A stretch of 64,000 bases of DNA from Devosia aquimaris (GTDB lineage Bacteria > Pseudomonadota > Alphaproteobacteria > Rhizobiales > Devosiaceae), in NCBI RefSeq assembly GCF_020169335.1, contig NZ_JAIEZN010000002.1, positions 372,001-436,000 on the forward strand, read 5' to 3'. The translations under genes and the position numbers were made by a program. Shown one piece after another: positions 1 through 8,076 of the stretch; position 1 is the first letter of the stretch; each line of letters opens with the position of its first letter. The notes beneath the pieces were generated by a model. It was given only the letters and a program-made list of their open reading frames with translations. It had not been told where the DNA came from and made no database searches.

Positions 1-287
1 GCAATCGAGGTACCCAGGAGGTACTGGCCTTCATAGAGCGCGTTGGCGCGGAACATGGGGAAGACGAAATCGCGCACGAATTCCTCGCGCACGTCCACGA
101 TGCGGATGTCGTTGATGCCGAACATCTCGGCCTTCTTGCGGGCCGGCTCCAGCTCTTCGCCCTGGCCCAGATCGGCCGTGAAGGTGATGATCTCGGCCTG
201 GTAATGCTCCTGCAGCCATTTCAGCATGATGGAGGTGTCGAGCCCGCCCGAATAGGAAAGCACGATCTTCTTGATGTCTTTTGCCAT
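1..287 (-). CDS. argG: argininosuccinate synthase, N-terminal part (gene runs off the window)
   Basis: Only the first 95 residues are visible; the 3' part lies before position 1. The product joins citrulline and aspartate using ATP to form argininosuccinate, the penultimate step of arginine synthesis, in the cytoplasm. The N-terminal sequence carries the ATP-pyrophosphatase loop SYSGGLDTS at about residues 11-19, followed by the conserved TADLGQGEE segment, both typical of ArgG. The ATG at 287 is taken as start because the protein begins exactly at the usual ArgG N-terminus. The next gene is divergent, with about 108 bp between them. The truncation is due to the window edge, not to gene damage. 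Confidence 0.95.
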   Translation of the reverse strand, partial: MAKDIKKIVLSYSGGLDTSIMLKWLQEHYQAEIITFTADLGQGEELEPARKKAEMFGINDIRIVDVREEFVRDFVFPMFRANALYEGQYLLGTSI

Positions 288-395
288 GGTTCGCCGTCGC
301 AGTGATGGGTGGCCGCAGAGGGCCGGAATTTTGGCGCACCCTATTCAGGTGCAGGCGCGCGTGCAATTGTCGGCGCGCAGATTCTTGAGATCACC

Positions 396-1043
396 ATGCC
401 CGCCTTTGTCCCCGACCTCTCCGTCATCCTGACCTTTGCCCTGGCCGGTTTCGTGCTGGCCATCACCCCCGGGCCGGACATGGCGCTGTTTGTGTCCCGC
501 ACCATCAATTTCGGCCGCAGCCACGGCATGGCAACAGTATTGGGCGCGCTGACCGGCATTGCCGTGCACACGAGCCTGGTCGCCTTCGGCATTTCCGTCC
601 TGATCGTCGCCGCGCCTGCCGCCTTCTGGGTGCTCAAGATCGTCGGTGCGCTCTATCTGGTCTGGCTCGCCATTCAGGCCATCCGCGAAGGCGGAGGGCT
701 TTTGGTCAATCGCGCGGCCGGCCGGCAGCCGAGTTTTTTCCAGAGCTACATGACCGGACTGGGCATCAACCTGACCAATCCCAAGGTGGCGCTGTTTTTC
801 GTGACCTTCCTGCCCCAGTTCGTCTCTGCTCATGATCCGGCCGCCGCCGGCAAGCTCTTGTTTCTGGGCGTCGAGTTCGTGGCCGTGTCGCTGCCCATCG
901 TCATCGCCATCGTGCTGGCGGCCGAATGGCTGACCACCACGCTGCGCGACAACGCCTGGGTCTCCAAGGCGCTCAACTGGAGCTTTGCGGCGGTGTTCAT
1001 GGCCTTTGCCGCCACCATTTTGTTGGCGGAAGGCCGCAAATAG
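396..1043 (+). CDS. LysE/RhtB family amino-acid exporter
   Basis: A 215-residue integral inner-membrane protein of the LysE/RhtB translocator family, which exports amino acids such as lysine, threonine or homoserine lactone. The family signature ITPGPDM is at about residues 23-29, and the hydropathy pattern gives roughly six transmembrane helices, with a second conserved GxxxTNPKVALFF-like segment near residue 125. The reading frame is open further upstream to 309, but the ATG at 396 places the signature where the family has it, so I use that start. It is divergent from argG. Substrate cannot be read from the sequence. Confidence 0.9.
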   Translation: MPAFVPDLSVILTFALAGFVLAITPGPDMALFVSRTINFGRSHGMATVLGALTGIAVHTSLVAFGISVLIVAAPAAFWVLKIVGALYLVWLAIQAIREGGGLLVNRAAGRQPSFFQSYMTGLGINLTNPKVALFFVTFLPQFVSAHDPAAAGKLLFLGVEFVAVSLPIVIAIVLAAEWLTTTLRDNAWVSKALNWSFAAVFMAFAATILLAEGRK

Positions 1044-1095
1044 CGCCGCATTTGCCCCCTAAGGATGCCGCAACCGTATCAAGGGGCAAAAACCT

Positions 1096-1254
1096 ATGGA
1101 CGTACTGCGCATCATCCTGTCCGTGATCATCCCGCCGGTGGGCGTGTTCCTGCAGGTGGGCCTGGGGCTGCACTTCTGGCTCAATATCCTGCTGACGCTG
1201 CTGGGCTATTTCCCCGGCCTGATCCACGCCGTCTGGGTCATCACCCGCAAGTAA
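1096..1254 (+). CDS. YqaE/Pmp3 family small membrane protein
   Basis: A 52-residue protein made almost entirely of two hydrophobic helices joined by a short GLGLHF turn. It begins MDVLRIILSVIIPPVGVF and contains LNILLTLLGYFPGLIHAVWVI, closely matching the Pmp3/YqaE family (plasma-membrane proteolipid 3). Members in yeast, plants and bacteria are linked to membrane potential and salt or cold stress. It lies 52 bp downstream of the LysE exporter on the same strand and could be co-transcribed. A short purine-rich stretch (AAGGGGCAAAAA) upstream of the ATG can serve as ribosome binding site. The fold assignment is firm; the physiological role is not known here. Confidence 0.85.
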   Translation: MDVLRIILSVIIPPVGVFLQVGLGLHFWLNILLTLLGYFPGLIHAVWVITRK

Positions 1255-1281
1255 ACAGGCGACACATCGTAGCGTCGCGCA

Positions 1282-1899
1282 TTACCCCGGCCGTTTCTGG
1301 CTCATGATGGCGACGGGACGCGCCTCATTGTCATTGAAGAACGCCATCCATTCCTCGGTGCCATCGCCATGGCGATGGATCATGTGGGGTGCGCCGATGA
1401 ACTGTGCGCCGCGGGCAGCCAGTTGCGCATGGGCGGCGTCGATGTCGATCACGCGGAAATAAAGGACGCTCTCGGCCCTGGGCTGGCCCGCCTCGGCACT
1501 CAGCATCAGCCGGGTTCCGGCACAGTCGAAAAAGGCCAGATTGCCGAAGGTGTAAAGATGCGGCAGGCCGACAATGTCGCGCCAGAAGGCTTCGGCCGCA
1601 CCGATCTCGCCGACGCTGCGGCTGATCTGCCCCAGGGCACCGATGTCCAGTGATGTCATCTCCATGTCTCCCATCACGCCTTTGACGCCGTTCTTGGGCC
1701 CGCCGATCCAATGCTGCAGCGCCGCCCGATCGGCGAGGCCAAGCTTGCCCAGAATATTGCGCAGATGAAACTTGACGCCATCCCGGCTCATTCCCAGGCG
1801 CCGGGCCATGTCAGCCGGCGCCATGCCGTGTCGCACCGCATGGGCTATCCGCCATTCGGCGGGCGTCAACTGATCGTCATGCGGTGGGCGGCCGCGCAT
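1282..1899 (-). CDS. LuxR-type HTH fused to a VOC (glyoxalase-fold) domain
   Basis: A 205-residue protein with two recognisable parts. Residues about 11-62 form a LuxR/GerE-type helix-turn-helix (LTPAEWRIAH, then MARRLGMSRDGVKFHLRNIL). Residues about 82-202 form a VOC (vicinal oxygen chelate, glyoxalase/bleomycin-resistance) domain with the usual GLPHLYTFGNLAFFDCAG and final EWMAFFNDNE segments. A DNA-binding domain on a VOC domain suggests a one-component regulator whose VOC half senses a small molecule, but it could be an enzyme that binds DNA. It is convergent with the YqaE gene. No target site or ligand can be inferred. Confidence 0.8.
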   Translation of the reverse strand: MRGRPPHDDQLTPAEWRIAHAVRHGMAPADMARRLGMSRDGVKFHLRNILGKLGLADRAALQHWIGGPKNGVKGVMGDMEMTSLDIGALGQISRSVGEIGAAEAFWRDIVGLPHLYTFGNLAFFDCAGTRLMLSAEAGQPRAESVLYFRVIDIDAAHAQLAARGAQFIGAPHMIHRHGDGTEEWMAFFNDNEARPVAIMSQKRPG

Positions 1900-1961
1900 G
1901 GCTCAGGCTCCTGTTTCAACACTGACGCTAGCAGAAGCGCAGGGGATTTTCCCTCCCCCAC

Positions 1962-2348
1962 CTAGCGCTCCTTGCGCGCATCCCGCCTGGCCTTGGTCAT
2001 CCTGGTGGGCGCATGAAAACTCGGCGGCTTGCCGGCGACCCAGGCGATGAAACTGGCGATCTCAGGATCGCTGCGCAGCGCCTCGATATCATGGAGATGA
2101 CGGGCGAGCTCGGCCTCCGAGAACCGGGCATGGATGGCGCTGTGGCAGATCTGGTGCAGCCGCACCGTCCCCTTATGCGTGCCACCCTTGAGGCGGGGCA
2201 CCAGGTGATGCCGACTCGATTTTGCCTCGGCCGGAATGAGCCGCCCGCACAGCGGACAAATCGGCGGTTGTCGCTGCGCGGCGCTGGCATCGGCCGCCGC
2301 GATAGCGGCATCGACACGGCGCAGCGACGGCCGCGTACTACTGCGCAT
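1962..2348 (-). CDS. HNH endonuclease-like protein
   Basis: A 128-residue protein with an HNH/zinc-finger arrangement: CPLC at 31-34, RHHLVPRLKGG at about 46-56, and LHQICHSAIH at about 64-73. The Cys pairs would bind a structural metal, and the HH pair plus the later His are the expected catalytic residues. HNH proteins of this size occur as stand-alone nucleases and as parts of defence or mobile modules. It starts 21 bp after the end of the unknown gene at 2370-3143 on the same strand, so it may share a transcript with the Panacea pair, yet its base composition matches the core genome rather than that insert. Confidence 0.75.
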   Translation of the reverse strand: MRSSTRPSLRRVDAAIAAADASAAQRQPPICPLCGRLIPAEAKSSRHHLVPRLKGGTHKGTVRLHQICHSAIHARFSEAELARHLHDIEALRSDPEIASFIAWVAGKPPSFHAPTRMTKARRDARKER

Positions 2349-2369
2349 AAGGTCGTTGTCGACCGGCGA

Positions 2370-3143
2370 TCACCATGCAAAGCCGGGTTGATCAAAGCTT
2401 CGCTTCTGATAGCCCCTGAAGTTTGGTGATCTCGCAGATTCGCCACTCCGGATAAGCATATCAATGCCCTCAACATATACCTGAAGAAGGCGATCAACCT
2501 CGTCGATACTTGGAAGACGGCGATCTCTTCCAAGAATTGAACGAAAGGAGCGCTTTCCTGTGCCGCCTGGACCCGCATATAAATATTCGATGTCCGCCTC
2601 TTCATAGTCATCGCGAGCTAAGTGGGCGCTAGTGATTGCGCAAGCCACATCGATCTCTCGCTCACTTGGCTCATGTGACATCCGAAATCCTGGCATTACC
2701 AAATTTGCCGAACGACCATCAATGCGAATGAACGGCGCTTTGATGCCGACAAAAACAGACTTCCCAGAAGCCCGGCCCACTTCGACTGCCAGAAAGCCAA
2801 TCTTGTGGCACACTGAGACATTCGCCAATGCATAGTCAGCGATCGACTTCACAGCCGATGCATTTTGCTCTCTGCCCTTCGGATTTCCATTACTAAGGCA
2901 GTATCGAATGGCTTCATCCTTGCCTACCGCGCCACGGAAGAGGTCATAGGCGGCTAGGAAGGCCGGATCGTAGTTAAACCTTCCACCTCGTTTGTTGAGA
3001 TACTGCTCAAGAAACCAATCATGAACAGATTTTGGAGTTGCGCTGAAGGGATCAGGCCCCAGAGCTCTAGCGGTATCAAGGACGTTGGTCAGAAGAAAGC
3101 TAGACAATGTAGTCTCCTCAGATGGCGCTACAACGTCCTCCAC
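2370..3143 (-). CDS. unknown protein encoded next to a Panacea antitoxin homologue (candidate toxin)
   Basis: A 257-residue protein I do not recognise. It starts with a GTG at 3143, only 15 bp after the Panacea-domain gene on the same strand, which suggests one operon. The sequence is soluble-looking, without signal peptide or membrane helix. Segments such as SVHDWFLEQYL (39-49), FNYDPAFLAAYDLFRGAVGK (57-75), VCHKIGFLAVEVGRASGKSVF (111-131) and EADIEYLYAGPGGTG (182-196) might be conserved landmarks. Codon use and base composition are more AT-rich than the flanking genes, pointing to horizontal acquisition. By position it would be the toxin of a PanA-type toxin-antitoxin pair, but this is inference only. 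Confidence 0.6.
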   Translation of the reverse strand: MEDVVAPSEETTLSSFLLTNVLDTARALGPDPFSATPKSVHDWFLEQYLNKRGGRFNYDPAFLAAYDLFRGAVGKDEAIRYCLSNGNPKGREQNASAVKSIADYALANVSVCHKIGFLAVEVGRASGKSVFVGIKAPFIRIDGRSANLVMPGFRMSHEPSEREIDVACAITSAHLARDDYEEADIEYLYAGPGGTGKRSFRSILGRDRRLPSIDEVDRLLQVYVEGIDMLIRSGESARSPNFRGYQKRSFDQPGFAW

Positions 3144-3158
3144 CGCAGTAGCAATGCC

Positions 3159-3668
3159 TCAAGATACAAGCCCTTGACCGAGTCGCGCAACAAAGTGACT
3201 GCGGATTTCCTCATTACGTATTCGCATCCCCAGTCGACCAATTGGCTCTGAAGAGTTCCACACTTCATCCCAAGGCGACCCATGTTCGTGTGTCATATCT
3301 GACAGCGCCCATCCGTTGTATTTCGAATAGGTCCGAAACATCGCCTCGACATGTTCGAGGTCTGAGGCATGAATGCTCTCAACGATCTCCTCAAACTCGT
3401 TCGTGAAGATGTTTAGTTTTTTTGCCCTGGCGGTAATCGGCTTCGAACCAAAATCTTTGAAGCTATCGCGCACGACTTTGACTACAGGCCCATACCTCCA
3501 CGCTTCAAACTGTTGCTTTACGAACGGCAGTCCCGTCCTAGCCAAATACCATCCGTGTGAGAAGTAGATTATCTTAAGCAAGACCATTTGTGTCACCGGC
3601 ACCTCGTGACGGTCACCCAAGTCTAGCACTAGGTTGGCAATCAATCGGCCGTCATATGGCGCGGACAT
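3159..3668 (-). CDS. Panacea (SocA/DUF4065-like) domain protein, putative antitoxin
   Basis: A 169-residue protein with the Panacea domain signature: LLKIIYFSHGWYLARTG at about 30-46 and EAWRYGPVVKVV at about 55-66. Panacea proteins (named after PanA, related to Caulobacter SocA) are antitoxins that neutralise many unrelated toxins by direct binding; SocA is instead a proteolytic adaptor. The gene is first in a two-gene unit with the unknown gene at 2370-3143. An ATG at 3668 preceded by GTAGGTAAGG supports this start. The pair sits between two conserved chromosomal genes and is AT-rich compared with them, consistent with an inserted cassette. Confidence 0.85.
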   Translation of the reverse strand: MSAPYDGRLIANLVLDLGDRHEVPVTQMVLLKIIYFSHGWYLARTGLPFVKQQFEAWRYGPVVKVVRDSFKDFGSKPITARAKKLNIFTNEFEEIVESIHASDLEHVEAMFRTYSKYNGWALSDMTHEHGSPWDEVWNSSEPIGRLGMRIRNEEIRSHFVARLGQGLVS

Positions 3669-3726
3669 GCCTTACCTACCCTGTTCCCCGAATCAATACT
3701 GCGCCAACGCCAAGCACAATTACAGG

Positions 3727-4935
3727 CTAAACACCCGCCAGCGCGTCCCGGTCTTTCTTGCTCAGCCGTTCGCTTTCGCTCTTGAGCTGGCCGCAGGCAG
3801 CAAAGATGTCACGACCGCGCGGGGTGCGCACGGGAGACGCGTAGCCGGCCTTGTTGACGATATCGGCAAAACGCTCGATGCGGCTCGAGGGCGAGGTGCC
3901 GTAGTTGGCGCCCGGCCAGGGATTGAACGGAATCAAATTGATCTTGGCCGGAATGCCGGCCAGCAGCCGCACCAGCTCGCGCGCTTCCGCATCGCTGTCA
4001 TTGATGCCATCGAGCATCACATATTCAAAGGTGATGCGGCGGGCATTGGAGAGGCCAGGATAGTTGCGGCAGGCCTCGAGCAGCTCTTCGAGCGGCCACT
4101 TCTTGTTGATCGGCACCAGAACGTCGCGCAGGTCATTATTGGTGGCATGCAGCGAGATCGCCAGCATGACATCGATCTCGCGCCCGGTCGGCTCGATATA
4201 GGGCACCACGCCCGAGGTCGACAGCGTGATGCGGCGCTTGGAAAGGCTCATGCCGTCACCGGCCGAGGCGATCAGCAGTGCCTGCTTGACGTTGTCGTAA
4301 TTGTAGAGCGGCTCGCCCATGCCCATCATCACGATATTGGTGATGGCGCGGGTCTCGCCCGACGGCACCAGGCCGCCATCGTCCGGTCGCACGCCGCCAG
4401 GGAAATCGCCCAGCCGCTCGCGCGCCATTAGGATCTGGCCTAGGATTTCGCCCGCGGTGAGATTGCGCACCAGCTTCTGCGTGCCGGTGTGGCAGAACGA
4501 ACAGGTCAGTGTGCAGCCCACCTGCGAGGAGACGCAGAGCGTGCCGCGGTCTTCCTCAGGGATATAGACGGTCTCGACTTCGACCGGCGGATAGTTGGGA
4601 TTGGCCGGATCGCGAAAGCGGAACAGCCATTTGCGCGTGCCATCGCTCGAGACCTGCTCAGAGACGATCTCGGGGCGGTCGAGGTTGAACGCATCGCTCA
4701 GCTTCTGGCGCACCGGCTTGGCCACATTGGTCATGCGCTCGAAATCGGTGGTGCCATTCACATAGAGCCAGTTCCACAACTGGCTGGCCCGCATGCGCGC
4801 TTCCTTGTCGCTGGCGATGCCGGCCGTGGTCAGGGCCTGCGCCAGCTCGGGCTTGCTTAGCCCGATCAGCGAGGGACGGCTGGCGACAGCCGGACGGACA
4901 GCGGTCGAATGGTCAAGGTTCAGCGCGATGCTCAT
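3727..4935 (-). CDS. rlmN: dual-specificity 23S rRNA/tRNA adenine-C2 methyltransferase RlmN
   Basis: A 402-residue radical-SAM enzyme that methylates C2 of A2503 in 23S rRNA and A37 of some tRNAs. The radical-SAM cysteine motif CTLTCSFC lies at 141-148 (C141, C145, C148). The two catalytic cysteines of the family correspond to C134 in [10 protein letters not shown] and C381 in [18 protein letters not shown] segment and the [10 protein letters not shown] segment are also typical. Length matches alphaproteobacterial homologues. The Panacea cassette ends about 58 bp downstream, so the insertion lies just behind this gene. Absence of an A2503-specific change cannot be judged here. Confidence 0.96.
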   Translation of the reverse strand: MSIALNLDHSTAVRPAVASRPSLIGLSKPELAQALTTAGIASDKEARMRASQLWNWLYVNGTTDFERMTNVAKPVRQKLSDAFNLDRPEIVSEQVSSDGTRKWLFRFRDPANPNYPPVEVETVYIPEEDRGTLCVSSQVGCTLTCSFCHTGTQKLVRNLTAGEILGQILMARERLGDFPGGVRPDDGGLVPSGETRAITNIVMMGMGEPLYNYDNVKQALLIASAGDGMSLSKRRITLSTSGVVPYIEPTGREIDVMLAISLHATNNDLRDVLVPINKKWPLEELLEACRNYPGLSNARRITFEYVMLDGINDSDAEARELVRLLAGIPAKINLIPFNPWPGANYGTSPSSRIERFADIVNKAGYASPVRTPRGRDIFAACGQLKSESERLSKKDRDALAGV

Positions 4936-5077
4936 GGCAGGCCAAGGTTCACTTCAGGACAGCAACAATGCGGGAAAGCCTGCGCGCCATAGCACAGCCG
5001 GCGGCAATTATCAAAGTCACGGCGGCGGGAGGCGGCTTTGCGCCAGCCGCCGGACCGGGCTGATGGGACGAAAAAGC

Positions 5078-5581
5078 CTAGCAGCCGGAGGCGATCGACT
5101 GCTGCGCGGCGGTGGCGCCCGAAAGCGAATAGGCTTGCGTCACCTTGATGCCGCCGGCCGTAACGCCTTCAACGGTCATGCTCGAACCGGCGCGGATGGC
5201 AGACGCCAAAGTGGCAGCCTGGCCGGCGTCGTCGAGCCAGGCGGCGTCATTCTGGGTGAACAGGTTGAACACCTGACCACCCACATTGACCGTGGCCTTG
5301 CTGTCGGGCTGGAAGGTAAAGCCGGCCACCAGATTGAATTCGGTGTCGATATTTTCGGCCGGGCGCTTGGTCACATAGACATAGGCCTGGGTATAGCCGT
5401 CGGGCGTGGGGACGACGCTTTCCGGCTTGGTCATGGCAAAGCACACCGTGCCGGTCGTGTCATTGGCGCTGTAGCTCGACCAGGCGCGATGCTCACCCAG
5501 CAGCCGCACCTGCTGGGCCTGGACGGCAGCAGTGGAAATCAGGCTGGCGACAAGGGCGAGCGCGACGGCGAACTTGGTCAT
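5078..5581 (-). CDS. invasion-associated locus B (IalB) family periplasmic protein, copy 1
   Basis: A 167-residue secreted protein with a clear signal peptide (MTKFAVALALVASLISTAAVQA, cleavage near residue 22). The mature part has the IalB pattern: HRAWSSYSANDTTGTVCFAMTKP near the start and AWLDDAGQAATLASAIRAGS towards the end, closing with a cysteine. IalB was named in Bartonella for a role in erythrocyte entry, but family members are widespread in free-living Hyphomicrobiales and their general function is unknown. A paralogue of the same length class lies immediately upstream on the same strand (5674-6195), so this is a tandem pair. Confidence 0.85.
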   Translation of the reverse strand: MTKFAVALALVASLISTAAVQAQQVRLLGEHRAWSSYSANDTTGTVCFAMTKPESVVPTPDGYTQAYVYVTKRPAENIDTEFNLVAGFTFQPDSKATVNVGGQVFNLFTQNDAAWLDDAGQAATLASAIRAGSSMTVEGVTAGGIKVTQAYSLSGATAAQQSIASGC

Positions 5582-5673
5582 CAGGGCCTCGGCAGGAACA
5601 TCAGGCGACGGGCCCTTCGGCCCAGCGCCCAGTTATGGCGGATTGTCCGGCTGGGGCAACCCGCAATGACGGC

Positions 5674-6195
5674 TTATTTACAGGCCGCGTCGATCGCGTT
5701 CATCGCGGCCGTGGCGCCGCTGAGCGAATAGCTGTCGGTGGTGTTGGTGCCGCGCTGGCTGGTGCCCTTGACGGTCAGCTTGCTGCCCGCCTTGAACGCC
5801 TGCACAAAGCCGCCTTCATCACCGGTCGAGGCCAGCCAAGCCGCCGAGCCTTCGGTGACCATGGGGTAGGACTTGCCATCGATGGTGGCACTGGCCTTGG
5901 CATCGGTGGTGTTGAACGGATAGCCGATGATGGTCTGCACCTCGTTCTTGGTGCCCATGCCCTTGCGGTGGATGATCATGAAATGGATCGGGTCGCGGTT
6001 GGCACCCGCCGGCTCGCTGCTCTGCGGCGTCGCCGAAATATAGCAGATCAGCCCGCTCGCATCGGTCGCCGACCAGGCGCTCCAGGCGTTGAAGGTACCC
6101 AGTTCGGTGGCCTGCTGTGCCTGTGCGGCAGGGGCCAAGGCCATCATCGCGCCCAGCGCGAGGCCCGCAACCAGACTGCCGGATTTCATCGTCAT
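5674..6195 (-). CDS. invasion-associated locus B (IalB) family periplasmic protein, copy 2
   Basis: A 173-residue paralogue of the following gene with signal peptide MTMKSGSLVAGLALGAMMALAPAAQA. It shares the mature-part pattern (FNAWSAWSATDASGLICYISATP, PFNTTDAKASATIDG, AAWLASTGDEGGFVQAFKAGS, SYSLSGATAA). The frame is open further upstream to 6312, but the ATG at 6195 follows a strong GAGGAAGAG ribosome binding site and begins right at the signal peptide; a start at 6213 is the alternative. The two cysteines, one near the N-terminus and one at the C-terminus, could form a disulphide. Function is unknown beyond a periplasmic location. Confidence 0.82.
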   Translation of the reverse strand: MTMKSGSLVAGLALGAMMALAPAAQAQQATELGTFNAWSAWSATDASGLICYISATPQSSEPAGANRDPIHFMIIHRKGMGTKNEVQTIIGYPFNTTDAKASATIDGKSYPMVTEGSAAWLASTGDEGGFVQAFKAGSKLTVKGTSQRGTNTTDSYSLSGATAAMNAIDAACK

Positions 6196-6439
6196 CGCCA
6201 ATCTCTTCCTCATCTTGAAGGTCCGCTGCCGGGGGGAACTGCCCGCCAAGTTTGCCCCCAACATGGTTACCAAGGTGTCAAATGCCGCCGCATAAGATTG
6301 CTTTTGCATCAATAGCAGGCCAATCGCGGCGGGATTTTGGCAGCATCTGCCATGTGTTGTCCGGTTTGCGCCGTCAGGGTTAACATCGCGCTAACGATGC
6401 CGTGAGCCCGGCGGCCGATCCCCGTCCATTTGCGCGCGA

Positions 6440-6979
6440 TCAGGCCGCCAGCGGATAGCTCTGCTCGACAACATAGGGCCCGCCGCCTACCGAATCCCGG
6501 CTGGAAAACAGCACGAAGCGACCCACCGGAAACTGCAGCGGTTCGAAGCGGCCCGCCTCGGCCATGAAGCGCGCCGCATCCATGGCGCTTGAGCCGCGTA
6601 GCCGCGCCAGCGTCACATGCGGCACGAACTTGCGCCCGTCCGGCGGCAGGCCGGCCCGCTGCAACACCCGCTCATGCGCCGACTGCAGCTGGCTGAGCGC
6701 GGCACTGGGCTCCACCCCTGCAAACAGGGCCCGCGGCTTGTCACCGCCAAAGGTGCCCAGATGGGTCAGACGCACGTCAAAACGCATCGAATTGGACAGT
6801 CGGTCCAGGCTGGCGGCCACCTCGTCGGCGGTCTGGTGATCGACGTCACCGATGAATCTCAACGTTATGTGATAGCTGTCGGTATCGATCCAGCGGGCGC
6901 CAGACAGTCCGCCCCGCTTGAGCGAGAGCGCAAAGGCCACCGACTCGGGGACCTCTAGACCGGTGAAGAGCCTGGGCAT
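6440..6979 (-). CDS. thpR: RNA 2',3'-cyclic phosphodiesterase
   Basis: A 179-residue member of the 2H phosphoesterase superfamily (LigT/ThpR), which opens 2',3'-cyclic phosphates on RNA ends. The two HxTL motifs that give the family its name are present: HITL at 37-40 and HVTL at 121-124, both with the expected flanks (SYHITLRFIG and KFVPHVTLARL). Length is standard. The gene is monocistronic, between the IalB pair and the divergent BI-1 gene. Physiological substrates of bacterial ThpR proteins are not established. Confidence 0.92.
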   Translation of the reverse strand: MPRLFTGLEVPESVAFALSLKRGGLSGARWIDTDSYHITLRFIGDVDHQTADEVAASLDRLSNSMRFDVRLTHLGTFGGDKPRALFAGVEPSAALSQLQSAHERVLQRAGLPPDGRKFVPHVTLARLRGSSAMDAARFMAEAGRFEPLQFPVGRFVLFSSRDSVGGGPYVVEQSYPLAA

Positions 6980-7095
6980 TTGGCCCTCCTCTGTTCGGGA
7001 TCAGCACGATTCGCCACCCAGCCTAACACAGCAAAACGCCCCGGCCAGTCGTTTCGTCGCACTCTTCCATCAAGTCTTGTAAACCCCCGGGGGGC

Positions 7096-7173
7096 CATCC
7101 ATATTGATCGGCAAGTGGCAGTTAGTGCCCACCGGCGGTAAAAACACCGCTCCATGATCGAAAGGAACCGAAA
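7096..7173 (+). promoter_or_regulatory. 5' leader of the BI-1/YbhL gene, possible ybhL leader motif
   Basis: The ybhL leader RNA motif was described in alphaproteobacteria upstream of exactly this gene family. In the leader there is a short hairpin, GCGGT (7135-7139) with ACCGC (7146-7150) closing an A-rich loop, about 25 nt before the start codon. This matches the position expected for the motif, but I cannot confirm the consensus by eye. A covariance search with the ybhL family model would decide. Confidence 0.35.
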
Positions 7174-7944
7174 TTGGCTCAATATGACCGCCAGACCCTC
7201 GGAGCACGGGCCGGATCGGCCTTGGCCATTGACGAAGGTTTGCGCAGCTACATGCTGCGAGTTTACAATTACATGGGTATTGGTCTTGTCGTGACCGGCC
7301 TGGCAGCCTGGTTTGCCGCCGCTGCCGCCGTCACCACCAATCCCGACGCCGCCGTTGCCACGCTGAACAACGGCACCATGCTCACCCAGTGGGGTTACCT
7401 GCTGTTCGCCAGCCCGCTGCAGTGGGTGGTGATGCTGGCGCCGCTCGCCTTTGTGCTGGTGCTCAGCTTTGGCATCAACAAGCTCTCCGTGCCGGCCGCC
7501 CAGGCCACGTTCTGGGGCTTTGCTGCCATCATGGGCCTGTCGCTGTCGTCCATCTTCCTGGTCTATACCGACGCTTCGATCGCCAAGGTGTTCTTCATCA
7601 CCGCCGCGACCTTTGGTGCGATGAGCCTTTACGGCTACACCACCAAGCGTGACCTGACCCAGATGGGCAGCTTCCTGATGATGGGTCTGATCGGCCTGAT
7701 CATCGCGTCGCTGGTCAACATCTTCATGCAGTCCTCCATGCTCGAGTTTGCCATCTCGGCTGTGGGCGTGCTGATCTTTGTCGGCCTGACCGCCTATGAC
7801 ACGCAGAAGATCAAGGAAGGCTATTCGGAGTCCTATGGCGCCGATGTGCTGGCCAAGGGTGCCGTGATGGGCGCGCTCAGCCTCTACCTCGACTTCATCA
7901 ACCTGTTCATGATGCTGCTCCGCCTGTTCGGCAACCGCGAGTAA
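7174..7944 (+). CDS. Bax inhibitor-1/YccA (YbhL-type) membrane protein
   Basis: A 256-residue inner-membrane protein of the BI-1 (TMBIM, UPF0005) family with seven predicted helices. The family pattern AYDTQKIKEGY lies near residues 208-218, preceded by the pore-region segment GVLIFVGLTAYD. Bacterial members include calcium-leak proteins such as B. subtilis YetJ and the FtsH-associated YccA. The start codon is TTG at 7174, chosen because AAAGGAACC sits at the right distance and because the protein then begins MAQYDRQ. A rho-independent terminator follows at 8018-8048. Confidence 0.9.
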   Translation: MAQYDRQTLGARAGSALAIDEGLRSYMLRVYNYMGIGLVVTGLAAWFAAAAAVTTNPDAAVATLNNGTMLTQWGYLLFASPLQWVVMLAPLAFVLVLSFGINKLSVPAAQATFWGFAAIMGLSLSSIFLVYTDASIAKVFFITAATFGAMSLYGYTTKRDLTQMGSFLMMGLIGLIIASLVNIFMQSSMLEFAISAVGVLIFVGLTAYDTQKIKEGYSESYGADVLAKGAVMGALSLYLDFINLFMMLLRLFGNRE

Positions 7945-8017
7945 GCATCGCCAGCCTGGTAATGGCATCAAGCTGGCTTGATGCTGCTATCAAGCAATTT
8001 GGTTGGACGATGATCCG

Positions 8018-8048
8018 GACCGCAGCCTACAAGGGCTGCGGTCTTTTT
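8018..8048 (+). terminator. rho-independent terminator after the BI-1 gene
   Basis: A perfect 10-bp stem, GACCGCAGCC (8018-8027) with GGCTGCGGTC (8034-8043), closes a 6-nt loop and is followed directly by five T residues (8044-8048). It lies 74 bp after the BI-1 stop codon and just before the next gene, so that gene needs its own promoter or read-through. Confidence 0.88.
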
Positions 8049-8076
8049 GTTTGCCTGTCGAGCACCCGTCCAAGCC

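Noticed and set aside
2541-2580. GPGGTGKR in the unknown Panacea partner, looking like a P-loop.
   Set aside because: It has GxxxxGK but Arg instead of Ser/Thr after the Lys, sits near the C-terminus (191-198) and has no Walker B partner, so it is not evidence for nucleotide binding.
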